Source of the DNA: Deinandra increscens subsp. villosa
Taxonomy: Eukaryota > Streptophyta > Magnoliopsida > Asterales > Asteraceae
Direction: 5' to 3'
Length of the DNA: 64,000 bases
Assembly: GCA_039602395.1 (NCBI GenBank)
Contig: JBCNJP010000020.1
Span: 21,120,483-21,184,482 of the forward strand
Below, in pieces: positions 1-11,718 of the stretch; position 1 is the stretch's first letter; each line of letters starts with the position of its first letter. The notes beneath the pieces were generated by a model that saw only the letters and a list, made by a program, of their open reading frames with translations, was not told where the DNA came from and ran no database searches. The position numbers were made by a program, and so were the translations under genes.

Positions 1-239
1 TTTTCCCCTAAAGACATCATGATCAGCATTTAATTAAATGATCATATAGCAATTAGTTATAAGGGAATTGAAGTACACAATTGTGTAAAATATATAGTTA
101 CCCTTACGTTTTGCCCGGACGCTGTTGATGTAGATGGAGGAGTGTCTTGTGATCCGGTCACAGAGCAGACCTACAATAGAATTAAATATTTACCCAGCAA
201 GATAGTTTAATTATCTAATTAAATCAAATCATAACCGGC

Positions 240-486
240 TAAACATTAATTAACTATCCCGATAACCATCCGGATGAAGTACAAACTTGTCATAGCCGGA
301 ACAGTTATTAATTATATTTCGAAAGAACTCTAACTATCCTTATGAACTTAAACTATCCGGATGAACTACAACCATCCGGATGAAGTAAAAACTTATCATA
401 GCCGAAACAGTTATGATTTATATTCCGGAACAATTCTAACTATCCTGATCAACTGTAACTATCCGGATGAAGTATAACTAGAGAAG
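240..486. repeat. 106-bp tandem repeat, CACTA subterminal type
   Basis: Two imperfect copies of a 106-bp unit are visible; each starts with CCATCCGGATGAAGTA (266 and 372) and carries a CATAGCCG-AACAGTTAT core and an AACTATCC-rich tail. Further half copies (CTATCCGGATGAAGTA near 460) flank them. Short repeated motifs just outside a CACTA transposase gene are typical of CACTA subterminal regions, where the element's DNA-binding protein docks. That role is inferred from position downstream of the minus-strand transposase gene ending at 763; the element's terminus is not in the window. Confidence 0.55.
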
Positions 487-687
487 CATGTTCATCCAGG
501 TGAACAAGAATCTTCCGTATCAACTCAATTTCATAATTGTTTCAGATCTGTACCTTATCTTTCGACCTCTTAGAGGAGTTTGATTGAAGAGATTGTTTCC
601 CCGATGTATTGTGTGCAGAATTGACCATGTCCCACGTACAAGTCAATAATTACCTAGTTAACTAAATAATTAATTATAGGTATGTAC

Positions 688-716
688 GTGTGTGTGTGTA
701 TATATATATATATATA
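688..716. repeat. GT/TA microsatellite
   Basis: A short (GT)n run passes directly into a (TA)n run. It lies between the subterminal repeats and the transposase stop codon. Confidence 0.85.
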
Positions 717-3309
717 ATTTGTCCCTTACAGAATTTACAGCTTTATCTGGTCCCCCAAATTGTCATTGATCATTAATCATTTGGTTGTTCATAAACGCCA
801 TCAGCATCTTAATTTTTTCATTCTGTTCTTTAACCTTAGAATTCAGGTGATCAACCTCTTCATCTTTTTTCACACGAAGCTGTTTTTCGTTCTTGAGTTG
901 CGCCTCAAGTTTTTCGATGCGCTCTTTTGATTGCCCTTTTGGAGCACCATGCTGCCAATATTGACTGGAATTCACTCCATAACCCATACCTTTTACGAAT
1001 CCACCCCTTTCCTTGCCAAGGACCATTGTCAAGGCATCCGTTCCCGGTTCTGCAGTCAAGGATCCCGCTTTTATTTGTGTTTCTTTCTCGGCCTGCAGTA
1101 ATTAATATTTAGTTAATGTAGTGAGGTGCTATTAATTTTGAACATGTAAATAGTTAGGTATATATATAGCAATTAAACATACTATTTTCTCTGCTAGGCC
1201 CTTCATCACAGGCATCTTGTATTCCCCCTCTTTGTTTACCCTTGCTTTCTTCCACATAAGAGCTCGATCGGGGTCCTCATCAGCTTCAACCTCTTTGTTT
1301 TGTACCTTGTATTATAATAATATATATCAGACTTGAAACATACATTGCAGGTTCTTAACCATGACTGGCTGGATGTAACACTCTTAATTAGCTTATTACC
1401 ATTTTTTGTCTCAGAAAGGCATATCCTCCCCGGCCCATGGTATGATCATAAGTATAATGTGCTCGAACCTGTTTTGCACTGGTTGACACAGCCTTTCCAA
1501 CAGAATAATGGGATATATAATTATAATCTCATTAATTATAACATGCACTTAGCTAAATAATTAATGAAAGTTGCTGTTTGAATTGAATAAAAACCTGGAA
1601 TTCTTCAGATTTTGTATATTGTACAAATCTGTCCCAATCTTCTTTTTCCACAATACCGAAATACGGCTTTGGAACTTTCGCAAGCACCTTTGGTTTCGCC
1701 ACGTTGGGAAGAATGTATTTTTCACGTAATTTTCTTCTAAAACCCCTTAGCAACCCACCAAGCATTACCATAATAGTATTCTTTCGACAGTTATCAACCT
1801 CAAAAATATTTCTAAAAAAATAACATAGATTTTTTAGTCACATGACTTAATGTGAGAATATGTTTAATATGTTTAATAAACAAATCAGAGCCCACATCGT
1901 CTTCTTGCTGTATGTTGGCACCTTCTTCCAATCAGGATACTTCAATCCAACCTCCGCCCTTACAATATCTTCTTTAAAACTTGAAAACTTCAGTCTATGC
2001 TCCCCGATAACCCTTCTAGCATTGTCACATGTTAGTGGCCATTTTTTCCCACCATTGTTACTAAATTTGGTACGCCACTTTTGTCACACGCCGGTCAATG
2101 GTATCGGGTGTGAACGAGAATGGAATCATAGTCGAGGATACATAGAACAACATCTAATATATTTAAAACTTCATAAAACATTAAGTCATTGTATTGCAGT
2201 GGAAAGTGATAGTGGACAATGATAATGTCTTACATTTGAAAACAAGTCTTAAATTAATAATAAAAACATTGAACGATTTAAAAAGATAGTCGGGACTATG
2301 ACTCCGTAAGCAGGTCCAATAGCATAAAGAAGCCCCACTTGCATGTCTTCAGAAGGTTTCAAATTACATAAGAAATCATGAGTTTAAAAGGTCAACATGA
2401 AGTTGGTGAGGTTCATAGGTTTATGATTTATCATAAGACATTTGCAAAACAGTTTTTCGGTATACTTAAATATTACACGGGTTTATTGTTGTGGATGTAT
2501 GAACTCACCTGAACCTTGATTTCAAATACTAACGGTTTACCCACCCATAGCATCTCTTGCCCAGAGATGTTAAACAGAGCAGAATAACTGACGTGTACCC
2601 CCAGACAATCCGGAGTCAGAACTGGAGCTACCAGTTAGGGTAGGGTTGTCAACCCAAATAGATCTATTCACTAGCTATCGTTTCGTACAGAACTAATTGA
2701 AATCAATTAATGGTAGGATACGGTTGTAAAAACGTTTATAACGATAATGTACCAAATTGGGCAATCAGTAAGAGAACAAGTAGTCATATGGCTATCAGAT
2801 TTCATGATTTCTCCCCCAAAGTATAAAACAGTTAAAGGAAAAGGGGCCGTGAAACTCCTGGATCAGCAGGAAGGCAGTAAATAAACAGTGTAGGAATCGG
2901 TAGCACGTAACGTCCTAAATAAATAAATAAGCACATGCATAAGGTCTAGAATCATTTGAGTAACATAAGTCACCCAAGTGATATCGGTCAAGTCTTGACA
3001 TTTTAATCCCGTTTGTATTTGTTTGAAAACCTGTTAGCTTGTATTTATTAAATACATACTTTCATGATTATTTATATTTATGTTCAATAAATACAAATAA
3101 AGAATTATCATTTAAAAATTTAAATCAAGTATTGAACATCGAGTTTAAAATAATAATGTTTATTATTATTTTTCATGAGTTCGTATAATTATTTTAAGTA
3201 AATAATTATGTGTTTGATTTGTTAATCATGCAAGTTATAATTATTTTTAAATAATTATGATTAACAATACTTGGTGAATAAAACATAGTTTATATCCTTT
3301 TGTAAATGT

Positions 3310-3643
3310 TTATTAGATTTTAATAATCCAAGTTATTATCAATTGGTCAATATTAATCCCAATTTCAAGATTGGCCTACATTAATCACAATTATTAAGGT
3401 GTTGGATTTCATTGGACCACCGTTAAGTTTTCCTTAACTCCGTTAGTTTTTTGCTGACGTGGCACTAATTAATAAAAGCCACATAGGATGCCACGTTAGC
3501 AAACAACTAACGGAGTTAAGAAAAACTTAGCGGGGGTCCAATGAAATCCAACACCTTAATAATTGAGATTAATGTATGCCAATTTTGAAATTGGGATTAA
3601 TATTGGCCAATTGGTAATAACTTGGTTTATTAAAATCCAATAA
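3310..3643. mobile_element. 334-bp foldback (MITE-like) element
   Basis: Almost the whole segment is one long inverted repeat: arms of about 150 bp run inward from TTATTAGATTTTAATAA on the left, and its complement with one mismatch on the right, to a short AT-rich centre near 3470. The arms contain GGTGTTGGATTTCATTGG and AACGGAGTTAAG blocks. Imperfect direct repeats with the core CCTTTTGTAAAT flank it (3296-3307 and 3645-3656). It has no coding capacity. The superfamily is not clear, because the terminal bases match no family I recognise and the flanking repeat is longer than a normal transposon target duplication. Confidence 0.7.
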
Positions 3644-4442
3644 CCCTTTTGTAAATAATTATTAGTCAAATAAATAATTATTTAAAGTTCCTTGTAAAAG
3701 CATGAATCGTCTGTGAGATATATTTTTAAATCACAATATTTAATCATTTAATTTCTCGAAATCGTTTAATATTTCATTTGTATGAAATATTCATTTCCTT
3801 TTTAAAACATTGTTCTAAAAATATTACTTGGTGACACTTAGATTTTTAAAAGTTGTCTTTATGAAACATGATGAGGAATATTGTTTAAACTTTCTAACAT
3901 CTACGTTTTCGCGTATATCGCCGTGTGGTCCCGGTTTTATTACTACGCAACGTTTTTATGTTTTTGATTACTTCGATTTCATCAAAGTAACAAAGAAAGT
4001 TAATAAAACATTTAAAGTCATTATCTTGTCTTTTGATTATTTTTATAAAAAACTTTTATAAAAATATTTATTTCTACAAATGTCTTTTTATAGAAAATCT
4101 CCATTTTAATAACAAGTACTTAAATGGTTAAATCTTGTAATAAATCCAAGAATTTATGTCAAATTAATCATTTGACATAAATTTTATTCCTTCCATTTTT
4201 ATTAACAAAATCTAGTTATATTCTTTTTGTCATGAACTTTTATAACACATTTAATGTGTTATATTTTTACTAAAACAAGAAGTATTCTTTTTGTTTCTTT
4301 TTACTTGTTATAAGTTACTAGCCTCATTTAATAATAATTTAACTTGTGCATAATTCTTTAAACATTGTTAAGAGATTTATTTTTTTATCATAACTTATAA
4401 CACGTGACATGTCCATTTAAACACAATATGGTTTATGATTAA

Positions 4443-4717
4443 ATCAACTAACACATTTTGTGTTAGGACATAAATATAAAACAATCAACTAACACTTTGT
4501 GTTAGGACTTTATTAAACAAAAGACAATCAACTAACATTTTTATGTTAGGACTTTTAAATAAATTAACAATCAACTAACATTTTCATGTTAGGACATTAA
4601 TTAAATAAAATCAACTAACACATTACATGTGTTAGGACATACAAGCATATAATCAATTTTTTTTATCATCTTAGTTAATTATCATTTTATATCAACTAAC
4701 ACATAAAGTGTTAGGAC
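4443..4717. repeat. Array of six palindromes at about 42-bp spacing
   Basis: Six copies of ATCAACTAACA-(5-9 nt)-TGTTAGGAC start at 4443, 4484, 4527, 4570, 4610 and 4691. Steps are 41, 43, 43, 40 and 81, the last being two periods. In each copy CTAACA pairs with TGTTAG to make a small hairpin; loops and spacers differ and are AT-rich. A related palindrome (TAACACATTTAATGTGTTA) lies at about 4244. The array lies in the middle of the solo LTR. Confidence 0.85.
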
Positions 4718-6511
4718 CAATTCATATGGTGATTCAAGAACATCTAACTCAACTAGTGAGTCTTATGGATATCTCCATGTATGGTTTTGTTCTTGAATCA
4801 AATAAACACAAGAATGCATAAAAATAAGTATGATGATCTTAGGTGCACTTGAATACTTTCTTTTGGTTTCTACAAGTGTTTCACCCACTCCCATGGCTAC
4901 TTTAAGTTCCAAGAACACCATGGTTGTGTTTAGATCATGAAAGAAATGGAGGTGTAAGAAGAGAGATCTAGATGATTAGTAAATGTAAGTGTTTAAAGTT
5001 TGTTATCAAGACTTAGGCATCATATTTGGGTGTTAAAATGTAGGAGAAAAAGAGTTAGAAAACTCACAAGGGAAGGGAGGAGGGGAGCCGTGAGGCGGTG
5101 GTGGTTCGGTGGTGGCTCTGGCGGTGGTAGCGGGGCTGGGCAGCGGCGGCAAGGTGGCGCGTCGATGGTGGCAGCCGGTGGCTGTGGTGGCCGGGCGGTG
5201 GTGGTGGAGCCGGCCAAAGAGGGAGAGGGAGGGAGAGTGAGAGGGTTGGTTTGTTTGAGTTGTGATGTGAGGGACTTGAGTGGTATTGGTTTCTTATACA
5301 TCAAATCTTGGTCATTAACCAATGGGTCAATCTTAAACATGTTGGGACTTGCAATTACATGACATCTTAAGGAAACCTAGACTAGGTGTGTTGTCAAGAT
5401 CATGTGGCTTCTAATCCCACTAACTAATCCATTGTAGGTGATTAGTTTTATTTTATAAACTCTTCATATATTTTATAAAAGGGTAAGGGTTTTATAAATT
5501 ATGAAGAGGTTAGGGGTTTATAAAATCATAATTTTTATAAAATATAACCCAAGTAGATTAAATTACAAAGGTGGTGATTTTATAACAAGTTGATGGACCC
5601 AAAGTTTATAAAATGTTGTTGGCTAACTTATAAAAAATTCATGGGCCGAAACATTTTAAATATAAAGATTTGGGAGTTGGGCCGAAGCCCAAGGAAAAAC
5701 TAGTGGCTTGGGCCGGTTCTCGGTTTGGGCCGCGAAAGAGAAAAAGGTAACCGGTTTGGGCCGGTTCCCGAGTGGGCCGCGAAGGGGGAAAGGGTCGGGT
5801 TCGGCCCAAGGCCATTGGGCCGCGGGTCGGGCCTCCGGGTTGGGTCGGTGATTCGGTTGATTGAGTTGAGTCTCCGGGTTAAGTTTCGGGTTCATCCGGG
5901 TTATTTTGGGCTTATTGGGCCTAACTGGGCCCAATGGGTTTAACGGTTTTTCTCGTTTGGCTAAGTCTTGACAACGCTACGTTTTCCATCACATTTTAAG
6001 TTCATTAAATGTTTTAACGGTTTATATCGGTTTTGGTAAAATATAAAAAGTCAATTATTATATTTAATTTCTTGTTATTAAAATTCCATAATTAAAATAT
6101 GAAAACTTTCATATTTTACGGGTATACAAACGCGGGATTAAATCAGTTATCAGTTAATCATTAAGACAAATTCAGTTAATCATATAATTAAAATGCACGA
6201 ATATTAAATCAGAAAGTCAACGGTGACTTGTTTTTTTTGACGAGGTGTCACAACTTTACCAACCGCGACAATCCCCTCTTGCAATTTGTAGTTTGGGGAG
6301 CAGAGGTTGTGGCTTCCTCGGTCTCATTCTCAGTATGAACCTCATCCTCAACTTGGGCTTCATCGTTTATCATTTCCTCTTCTTCTGATTCCTCATTACG
6401 TTCCCCTTCACTGTTAGAGGTTGTGGCTTCAGAATATTCAATATATTGATCCTCATCACTGTCCCTTGAATAATCATGAATTTCCTTCAATGTTTCACCA
6501 TCACGCTCCAT

Positions 6512-7094
6512 TGTAAATGAGATGAATCCTGAAGTGAAATAAACAGGGAATGAAATAAATGCGATGGAATATTTGAGATGAAAAAAGATCTACTGAAAAT
6601 GACAGTGAAATTAATACTGACTGAAATTTGGTAGTGATCTCCTGAAGATTTTAAAGGGAAGAAAAGAGTGATGAATCATGTAGAGGGAAGAAGAGAGTGA
6701 TGAATCGTTTTGGTGAGAGGGAATAGGAACTGATCAATGAAATTTGGAGAAACTTGAAAAATTGTGGGAAGTAATTTGGGGATTAATATGATCGATCCGG
6801 GTGAAAGCATCTCACCTAATAAGGACGTGACAACATTTATCGGACTTAATATATAAACTCAATTACTTCCAAACATAGATATATTAGTATTTTAAACATA
6901 ACTTCAAAATGATCTTTAAGTATAAAATGGAATATTAAGCAATAAATTTAATGATAATTGTATCTCTTGATCTAATGATTGTGATTATTTTATTTTTTAT
7001 TTTTTTTTCTTTTGTCTTATTATTCAGAATATTTCACATGAGATCACATATGAAAAATAGCTATATATTACACATAACCTCACCCTATATAGTC

Positions 7095-7133
<39 letters not shown>

Positions 7134-7277
7134 TTCAATGTGTTGTAATATATACATTATCGTATACACCATATTCGGACACATTGGTCCCAACTGACCC
7201 TCGTTGCCCCTAAATACACCTTATCGGTCCTATGCACAACTTATTGGTTATATTTACACCTTATTGGGACTCATTGG
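6512..7277. other. AT-rich stretch, no gene seen
   Basis: This is the region upstream of the transposase start codon and before the SIRE-like LTR. It contains a (TA)n tract at about 7099-7131 and short repeats of the type CACCTTATTGG/CAACTTATTGG at 7210-7275. I see no coding signature; the short frame at 6951 is low-complexity and hydrophobic by composition only. Confidence 0.6.
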
Positions 7278-8032
7278 TGTTGGGTCCCTTGAAGGTCTCT
7301 TTAACAATGTTGGCACAATTTGATTTAAACAAAATAAATAAGTTGCGGAAAGTAAATCAAATTGGAAGACAACATTTCATAAAAGGGTTATTCTGTATAT
7401 CTCAAATGTAAATAATGGTTTACACGAGTTTATAGTATGACTATGTATCAACATAACTAACTTTTCTATGGGAGTAATGTTGAAATTGCTTTGAGAAGAT
7501 ATAGAATTGTATGCTTGATGTCTTGCTTTGTTTGTTGAAGTCAGCTTGCTATTTATAGGCAGATGTAGCAAGTTGTATTTGGATAAGGTGGTTGAGAACG
7601 GTTGATGTTGGAGTGTGTCAGAGTATATAGAGATAAATTGAACATATTCAATTTATCTGTTTTTCAACTGTCTTCAACTGCCTTCTTGATTAATGCCAAG
7701 TTGACATTCATTTTGCTTGTTCTCCACACAAAGATAGAAATTGTTCTTCTCGTAATATTTATCTTCTAATAATTCAGATCTCCTTCTGGACTCTTCTTTG
7801 AAGACTTTTGATGCTTCCCATTAGAAGCTATCTACAAAATTGAGGATTTCTGTAGATTTTAGTCTATACAGAACTATTTCGGAATTTCCGGAGTAGTTCT
7901 GTATGATTACAGAAATCATGCAGAAATCTGTAATTCATACAGAATTTCGTATCCTTTCTCTTTTAAGGATGTGTCTTATCTTTTCTTCTAATACTTGACT
8001 GTTTTGTGTTACAATTACATTTTGTTCTAACA
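7278..8032 (-). mobile_element. 3' LTR (755 bp) of SIRE-like copia element
   Basis: On the minus strand the LTR runs TGTTAGAACAAAATG (8032) to GGGACCCAACA (7278), so it has TG...CA ends. A purine-rich tract directly precedes it, which fixes both orientation and boundary. The matching 5' LTR is not in the window, so no target duplication can be checked. Confidence 0.75.
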
Positions 8033-8045
8033 ATCTCCCCCTAAG
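8033..8045 (-). promoter_or_regulatory. Polypurine tract of SIRE-like element
   Basis: The minus strand reads CTTAGGGGGAGAT immediately before the LTR start. This is the standard primer site for plus-strand DNA synthesis in copia elements. Confidence 0.8.
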
Positions 8046-8136
8046 TATTTGAAGAAAATGAATAAAAAGAGAAAGTAATATTAAACTATAAATTTTTGAG
8101 AGGAAATCAGGATGCATGGAACTGTGAATACAGTTT

Positions 8137-11100
8137 TTAGGAAAGAAATCCAGTTACAGAGTCTTCTTTTACACGTAGTTTCTTGGGAAGGGGACTCCAA
8201 CAGGCTTTGTGCAATTCCTTTTGTAACATTCTGTGTATCTTCAGACCTTCTATTATTTTGAGCATAAGTTCCTTTCTTCTTATAGTCTCAGGTTCAGTCT
8301 CTCTGTTTTCGTTTAGTAGGAATGCGATGAAATCTAGAGATGTATCGGAGTAAGCATGACACTGGCTGATTCTGAAGAACGTCTTCTGTGTGTTATGATT
8401 TCTGAAGCAGATTCCTATTTCGCTAGTGATTGGAATTACTTTCGGTCCTGTCCACTTTAATTCCGAGGGAAGCTCTTCATTTGCAGATTGGATGGCAAGT
8501 TTCTTCAGATTTGTGTATATTGCTAGTTCATAGTCAACCAGAGCAAACCTATTGTATATTTTCTTTCCCGCCTATTTGAGTCGATGTATTGCTCTTCTGC
8601 TTTTGAGACTTGTTGAACCATTTGCTATGAAGCTTTTAATGAGGGACCTAATATGCATTTCACTGAGTTGATCAAGATCTACATCGGTGAAAGTGTAAGG
8701 TTGACGATTGTTTGCTGTGGTAGTGATCCTGTAGGAGTTGAAGTAGTGAGTGAAAGGATTTCCCTTTCGTTGTCTTTCCTTGACTTCATCAATCTCCACG
8801 ATGGTGGCACATGAGTGGATCCAGTTTCTTTCAAATGACACATTATTGATTTTCTCCTCAAAGATCTTTTTGCTCATTGGGCTCATTTGAGGAGGTTGCT
8901 CACTTTCTTTAAGGAATATGTCTTCGCATCTCCTCTTTTCATGCCATAGTTCCTCATCAATCCTTTTTTCTTTTCCGTAGTTGTCTTCAAATAGAGATTG
9001 AGAGGCTATTGACATTTCAGGAGCATTGAGTTCTCCCCCTGGATTTGTGGTTTTCTCCTTACCTTTCACCGATTCCTTGGTGGGTTTTGATGTTCCTGCA
9101 GCATGAGTCTTGATGGAGGTACCTGATGAGGATGGACCCACTGGCTGACTGGGTTTCTGTATGGGTGGTCTTGGTGGTGGTGGTGGCATTCAATGATCAG
9201 GAGTTAGGCTGGGCTTACATTGATCATGTTTCTTCTTTTTGGGAGAGGGTTCGATTTCATCAGGAGCTGCCTTTCGCTTTGAGCTGGGAGGGGAGTCATC
9301 AAGATTGATGACTGGAGGAGCTGTGGCCTTCCTTTTTGAGGCTTTCTTAAGTGGGTTGGCTTCTTTTACTTGTGTGGATAAATTCTTCATTCTTTTCTAT
9401 AGGAGAATCTGATCGGAATTTATCTTTATCAGATTTGAGCTTTCGTATTTTATTTCCTTGTGTAGAAGGCTGAAATCTTCTTTGATCTTGTTTAGCAGCT
9501 CTTCTCTTTTGGCTTCATAGAATTGCAGAGCTTTTTAAGCCGTTTTATTTAGTTCCTCTATCTGATTTTGTAAGGATTCTTGTTTTCCTCCTTTTAGCTG
9601 CCAGTCCTTTTCTTGTAATGCTCTCAGCTGGTCAGAAATTTGATTAAATTATTGTTTACTATCTTTCTTCATCACTTTCAGCTCTTCTTGAAGTTTAACT
9701 ATTTTCTGACTATTGCTTTCTGTCTGTTTTGACAGCTCTTCGATTTGTACAGAACTACTGTAGAAATTCTGGTGTAGTTCTGTATTTTGCTGTTTTTGCT
9801 CATTAATGAATTCATTGAGCAGATCAGTGAGAGATTTTGAAAAATTCTCGAAGTCAGATTTTGATGCAGCACCAGGGGGTATATGCCAGAGGTCAACACA
9901 TGCCTCTCTGTTGGACTGGTTGATTTCTCCTTGAGATTTTTACTAGTGCATGTTAACTCAGCTATGCTTAGTGTGTACAGGTCTTCCACATTCACTGGTT
10001 CATCCAAAGTTGGATTTACCTCCTGTGTTTTTAGAGATTCCATAGACATATGTGTTTTTTGTGAGGATATCTCTTGTGAGCTTGCACTGAACACATCAGT
10101 GTTGCTCTTTACCAAGTTTCCTTGACTTCTAGAGTCTCCACTTGTTGTTACATCATCATCTTCACTTACTGAGTCCGAGAAGATATTGTGACGTGTGGCT
10201 ATGATGGGAATGTCAAGGTGGGGTGAGTTGGTTGCTTGGGTTTGAAATTGGGCAAATGCTTCTTGGAGGGATTCTTGTGGTGATGAGTGCTGGCTTTTGG
10301 TTTTATTTGGAGAATGTTGGGCTGAGAAGGTTGGCTCATGTGGTGTATGTGGGGAACATGGTGGGGTTTCCTGATGTGGTGAGTTTTGTTGTTGTGGAGG
10401 AGAGGAAGGGTTCTGGTCAGCCATCTCTTCTGATGGTGATGTTATGGTGTTGGTTGAGGTGGGTGACTGATTAGGATTTGATTTGTACTTTTTGGCTTTG
10501 ATGAGATACTTACGAAGAACTGGGTTGTTGTATTCTAAATTAATTGTCATACCCCATGGAAAATTACAAAAGTCTGTGTGTGTACCTGGTTTGTAGATAC
10601 CTTTGATGTGATACATTTCGGTTGTATGCATTTCTTCATTTTCCTTTGCTCTTACTTTATCTTTGATCATTTGTGTTAGAAATCTGACATAGGACACAAA
10701 TTCTGACTTTATGCCTTTTGATTTTTCTTTGACTCTCTTCTCCATATCTTTCCAGTTTAGCAAGGCCATGTCAATTTCTTCATTGAAGCTTAGACTGTAA
10801 AGAATGTAGAGAACATTTTTGTTGATCTGATCCATGGATCCCTTCTTGGATGTCATGGTATGGTTGAGTAAGTCAGTAGTAAATCTCCAGGCGGGATTTA
10901 GCTGACTTACTCTAAGATTTGAGATGTGACCATTTTCTTCAAACTTGCCTAATAATCAGTTCTACCAGGGCTGGATCTTCTGGGTTAGGAGAGAAGGATG
11001 AGAAGTCATCTGGTAATGGGAAGATTTTTCTCAGATCAGATAGTTGGAGTGTCATGTTGTTATCTGTGTTCACCTTTCTTTTCATGTCTCCATCTATCAT

Positions 11101-11395
11101 TTTGACGGTTGCCCAGAAATTTAGAATGGCTGATTTTGGGCATGGTTCGTTGATGGTTAAGGCTGTGGCAAGTTGAGAAGAATTTTTCAGGGCTTCTATG
11201 ATCAGTTGGAGGTTTGATGAGTATGTAGATGGGTTCAGATCCATATGGTTGGTTAAGGGTGTCTATGGTGAAATTTCGTCTGGGTGGCGAGTCGAAGGAT
11301 GAGAAATCTAGGTTTAGGGTTTGAGCAGAGGGGTTTCTAGGGATTTTTCCTTTGAACTGAGTGTTCATTGCAGGGGTTGCAGATGAGGATGCCAT
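8137..11395 (-). pseudogene. Extra ORF 2 (env-like/aORF) of SIRE-like copia, degraded
   Basis: The coding trace starts at an ATG (11395; MASSSATPAMN) and ends at TAA (8137-8139) in several frames. The N-terminal block (YSSNLQLIIEALKNSS, about 11240-11060) is followed by a SQLNPAWRFTTDLL block and a 385-codon stretch (10856-9699) rich in Pro/Ser/Thr/Gln. Lys-rich and Pro-rich parts follow (9390-8572; KRKATAPP, PPPPPRPP), then a C-terminal block to 8137 with FRISQCHAYSD. At least two frameshifts (about 11245 and 10940) and several stops break it. Genes in this position, downstream of pol and before the 3' LTR, define SIRE/Maximus-type copia elements and are often called env-like; their function is unknown. 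I see no convincing signal peptide or membrane segment. Confidence 0.65.
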
Positions 11396-11718
11396 TTGTG
11401 ATTTCTCAGGTTTGTGTATTGAACAGTGGGATTTGGATGAGAGGATTTGATGTTCTTTTATAGGTAACTCCTCATGCCGTTCCATATTTCAAGCTTCTCC
11501 TATAACGGATGTAATTAATTTGAACGGACGCTTATATTCTGAACGGTAATAAAAATTACCATTGGCTTTTATGTGAATAATTAGCGAATTAATTACCGCA
11601 TTTATCAGAGAAAAAAAAATTATTTATTGCTCAGATATTTTAGATAATTTTGATTTTTGAGGAGACATTCTGCATAATTTTCTGATCAAGAGAATAAGAA
11701 TTTATTTAGTCACAAAAT

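Larger units (their letters stand above)
2082..6252 (-). mobile_element. 4.17-kb solo LTR (gypsy-type) with ACTTT target duplication
   Basis: The segment begins TGTCACACGCC and ends GGTGTCACA on the plus strand, so on the minus strand it reads TGTGACACCTCG...TGTGACA, the usual form of long plant gypsy LTR ends. It is flanked by perfect 5-bp copies of ACTTT (2077-2081 and 6253-6257). It has no gag or pol coding and no second LTR, so it is a solo LTR left by LTR-LTR recombination. Inside lie a foldback element (3310-3643), a palindrome array (4443-4717), a GC-rich Gly/Arg-like stretch (about 5050-5240) and a duplicated GGGCCGG-containing motif (about 5710-5790). The ORFs it contains look like chance reading frames. 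Confidence 0.85.
763..6511 (-). pseudogene. CACTA-associated plant transposase (Ptta/En/Spm, Transposase_24 type), split by a solo LTR
   Basis: I assembled five in-frame coding blocks on the minus strand. Block 1 runs 6511-6253 and continues at 2081-about 1880; block 2 is 1811-1595, block 3 1492-1400, block 4 1305-1183 and block 5 1092-763, ending in TGA. Block 1 starts with an acidic N-terminus (Glu/Asp-rich, about residues 1-75) and CKRGLSRLVK. After the LTR come a KWRTKF-type segment and VRAEVGLKYPDW; block 2 has GFRRKLREKYILPN; block 3 has HTMGRGGYA; block 5 has ALTMVLGKE, GYGVNSSQYW and a C-terminal coiled coil. These are the conserved signatures of plant Transposase_24 proteins that accompany CACTA (En/Spm) elements. 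Introns before blocks 4 and 5 have clean GT-AG ends and 41- and 31-codon exons in phase; the block 1/2 junction and the block 3 acceptor are less certain. Apart from the inserted LTR I saw no stop in these blocks. Confidence 0.75.

Noticed and set aside
1860..2222. Plus-strand 120-codon ORF
   Set aside because: It is the shadow of the minus-strand transposase exon and the LTR start.
4443..4717. Spaced palindromic repeats resembling a CRISPR array
   Set aside because: This is plant nuclear DNA; spacers are short, AT-rich and related, there are no cas genes, and the array lies inside an LTR.
5000..5362. Gly/Arg-rich 120-codon ORF and its antisense Pro-rich partner
   Set aside because: Explained by the GGT/GGC-rich patch of the solo LTR; no domain, and open on both strands because of base composition.
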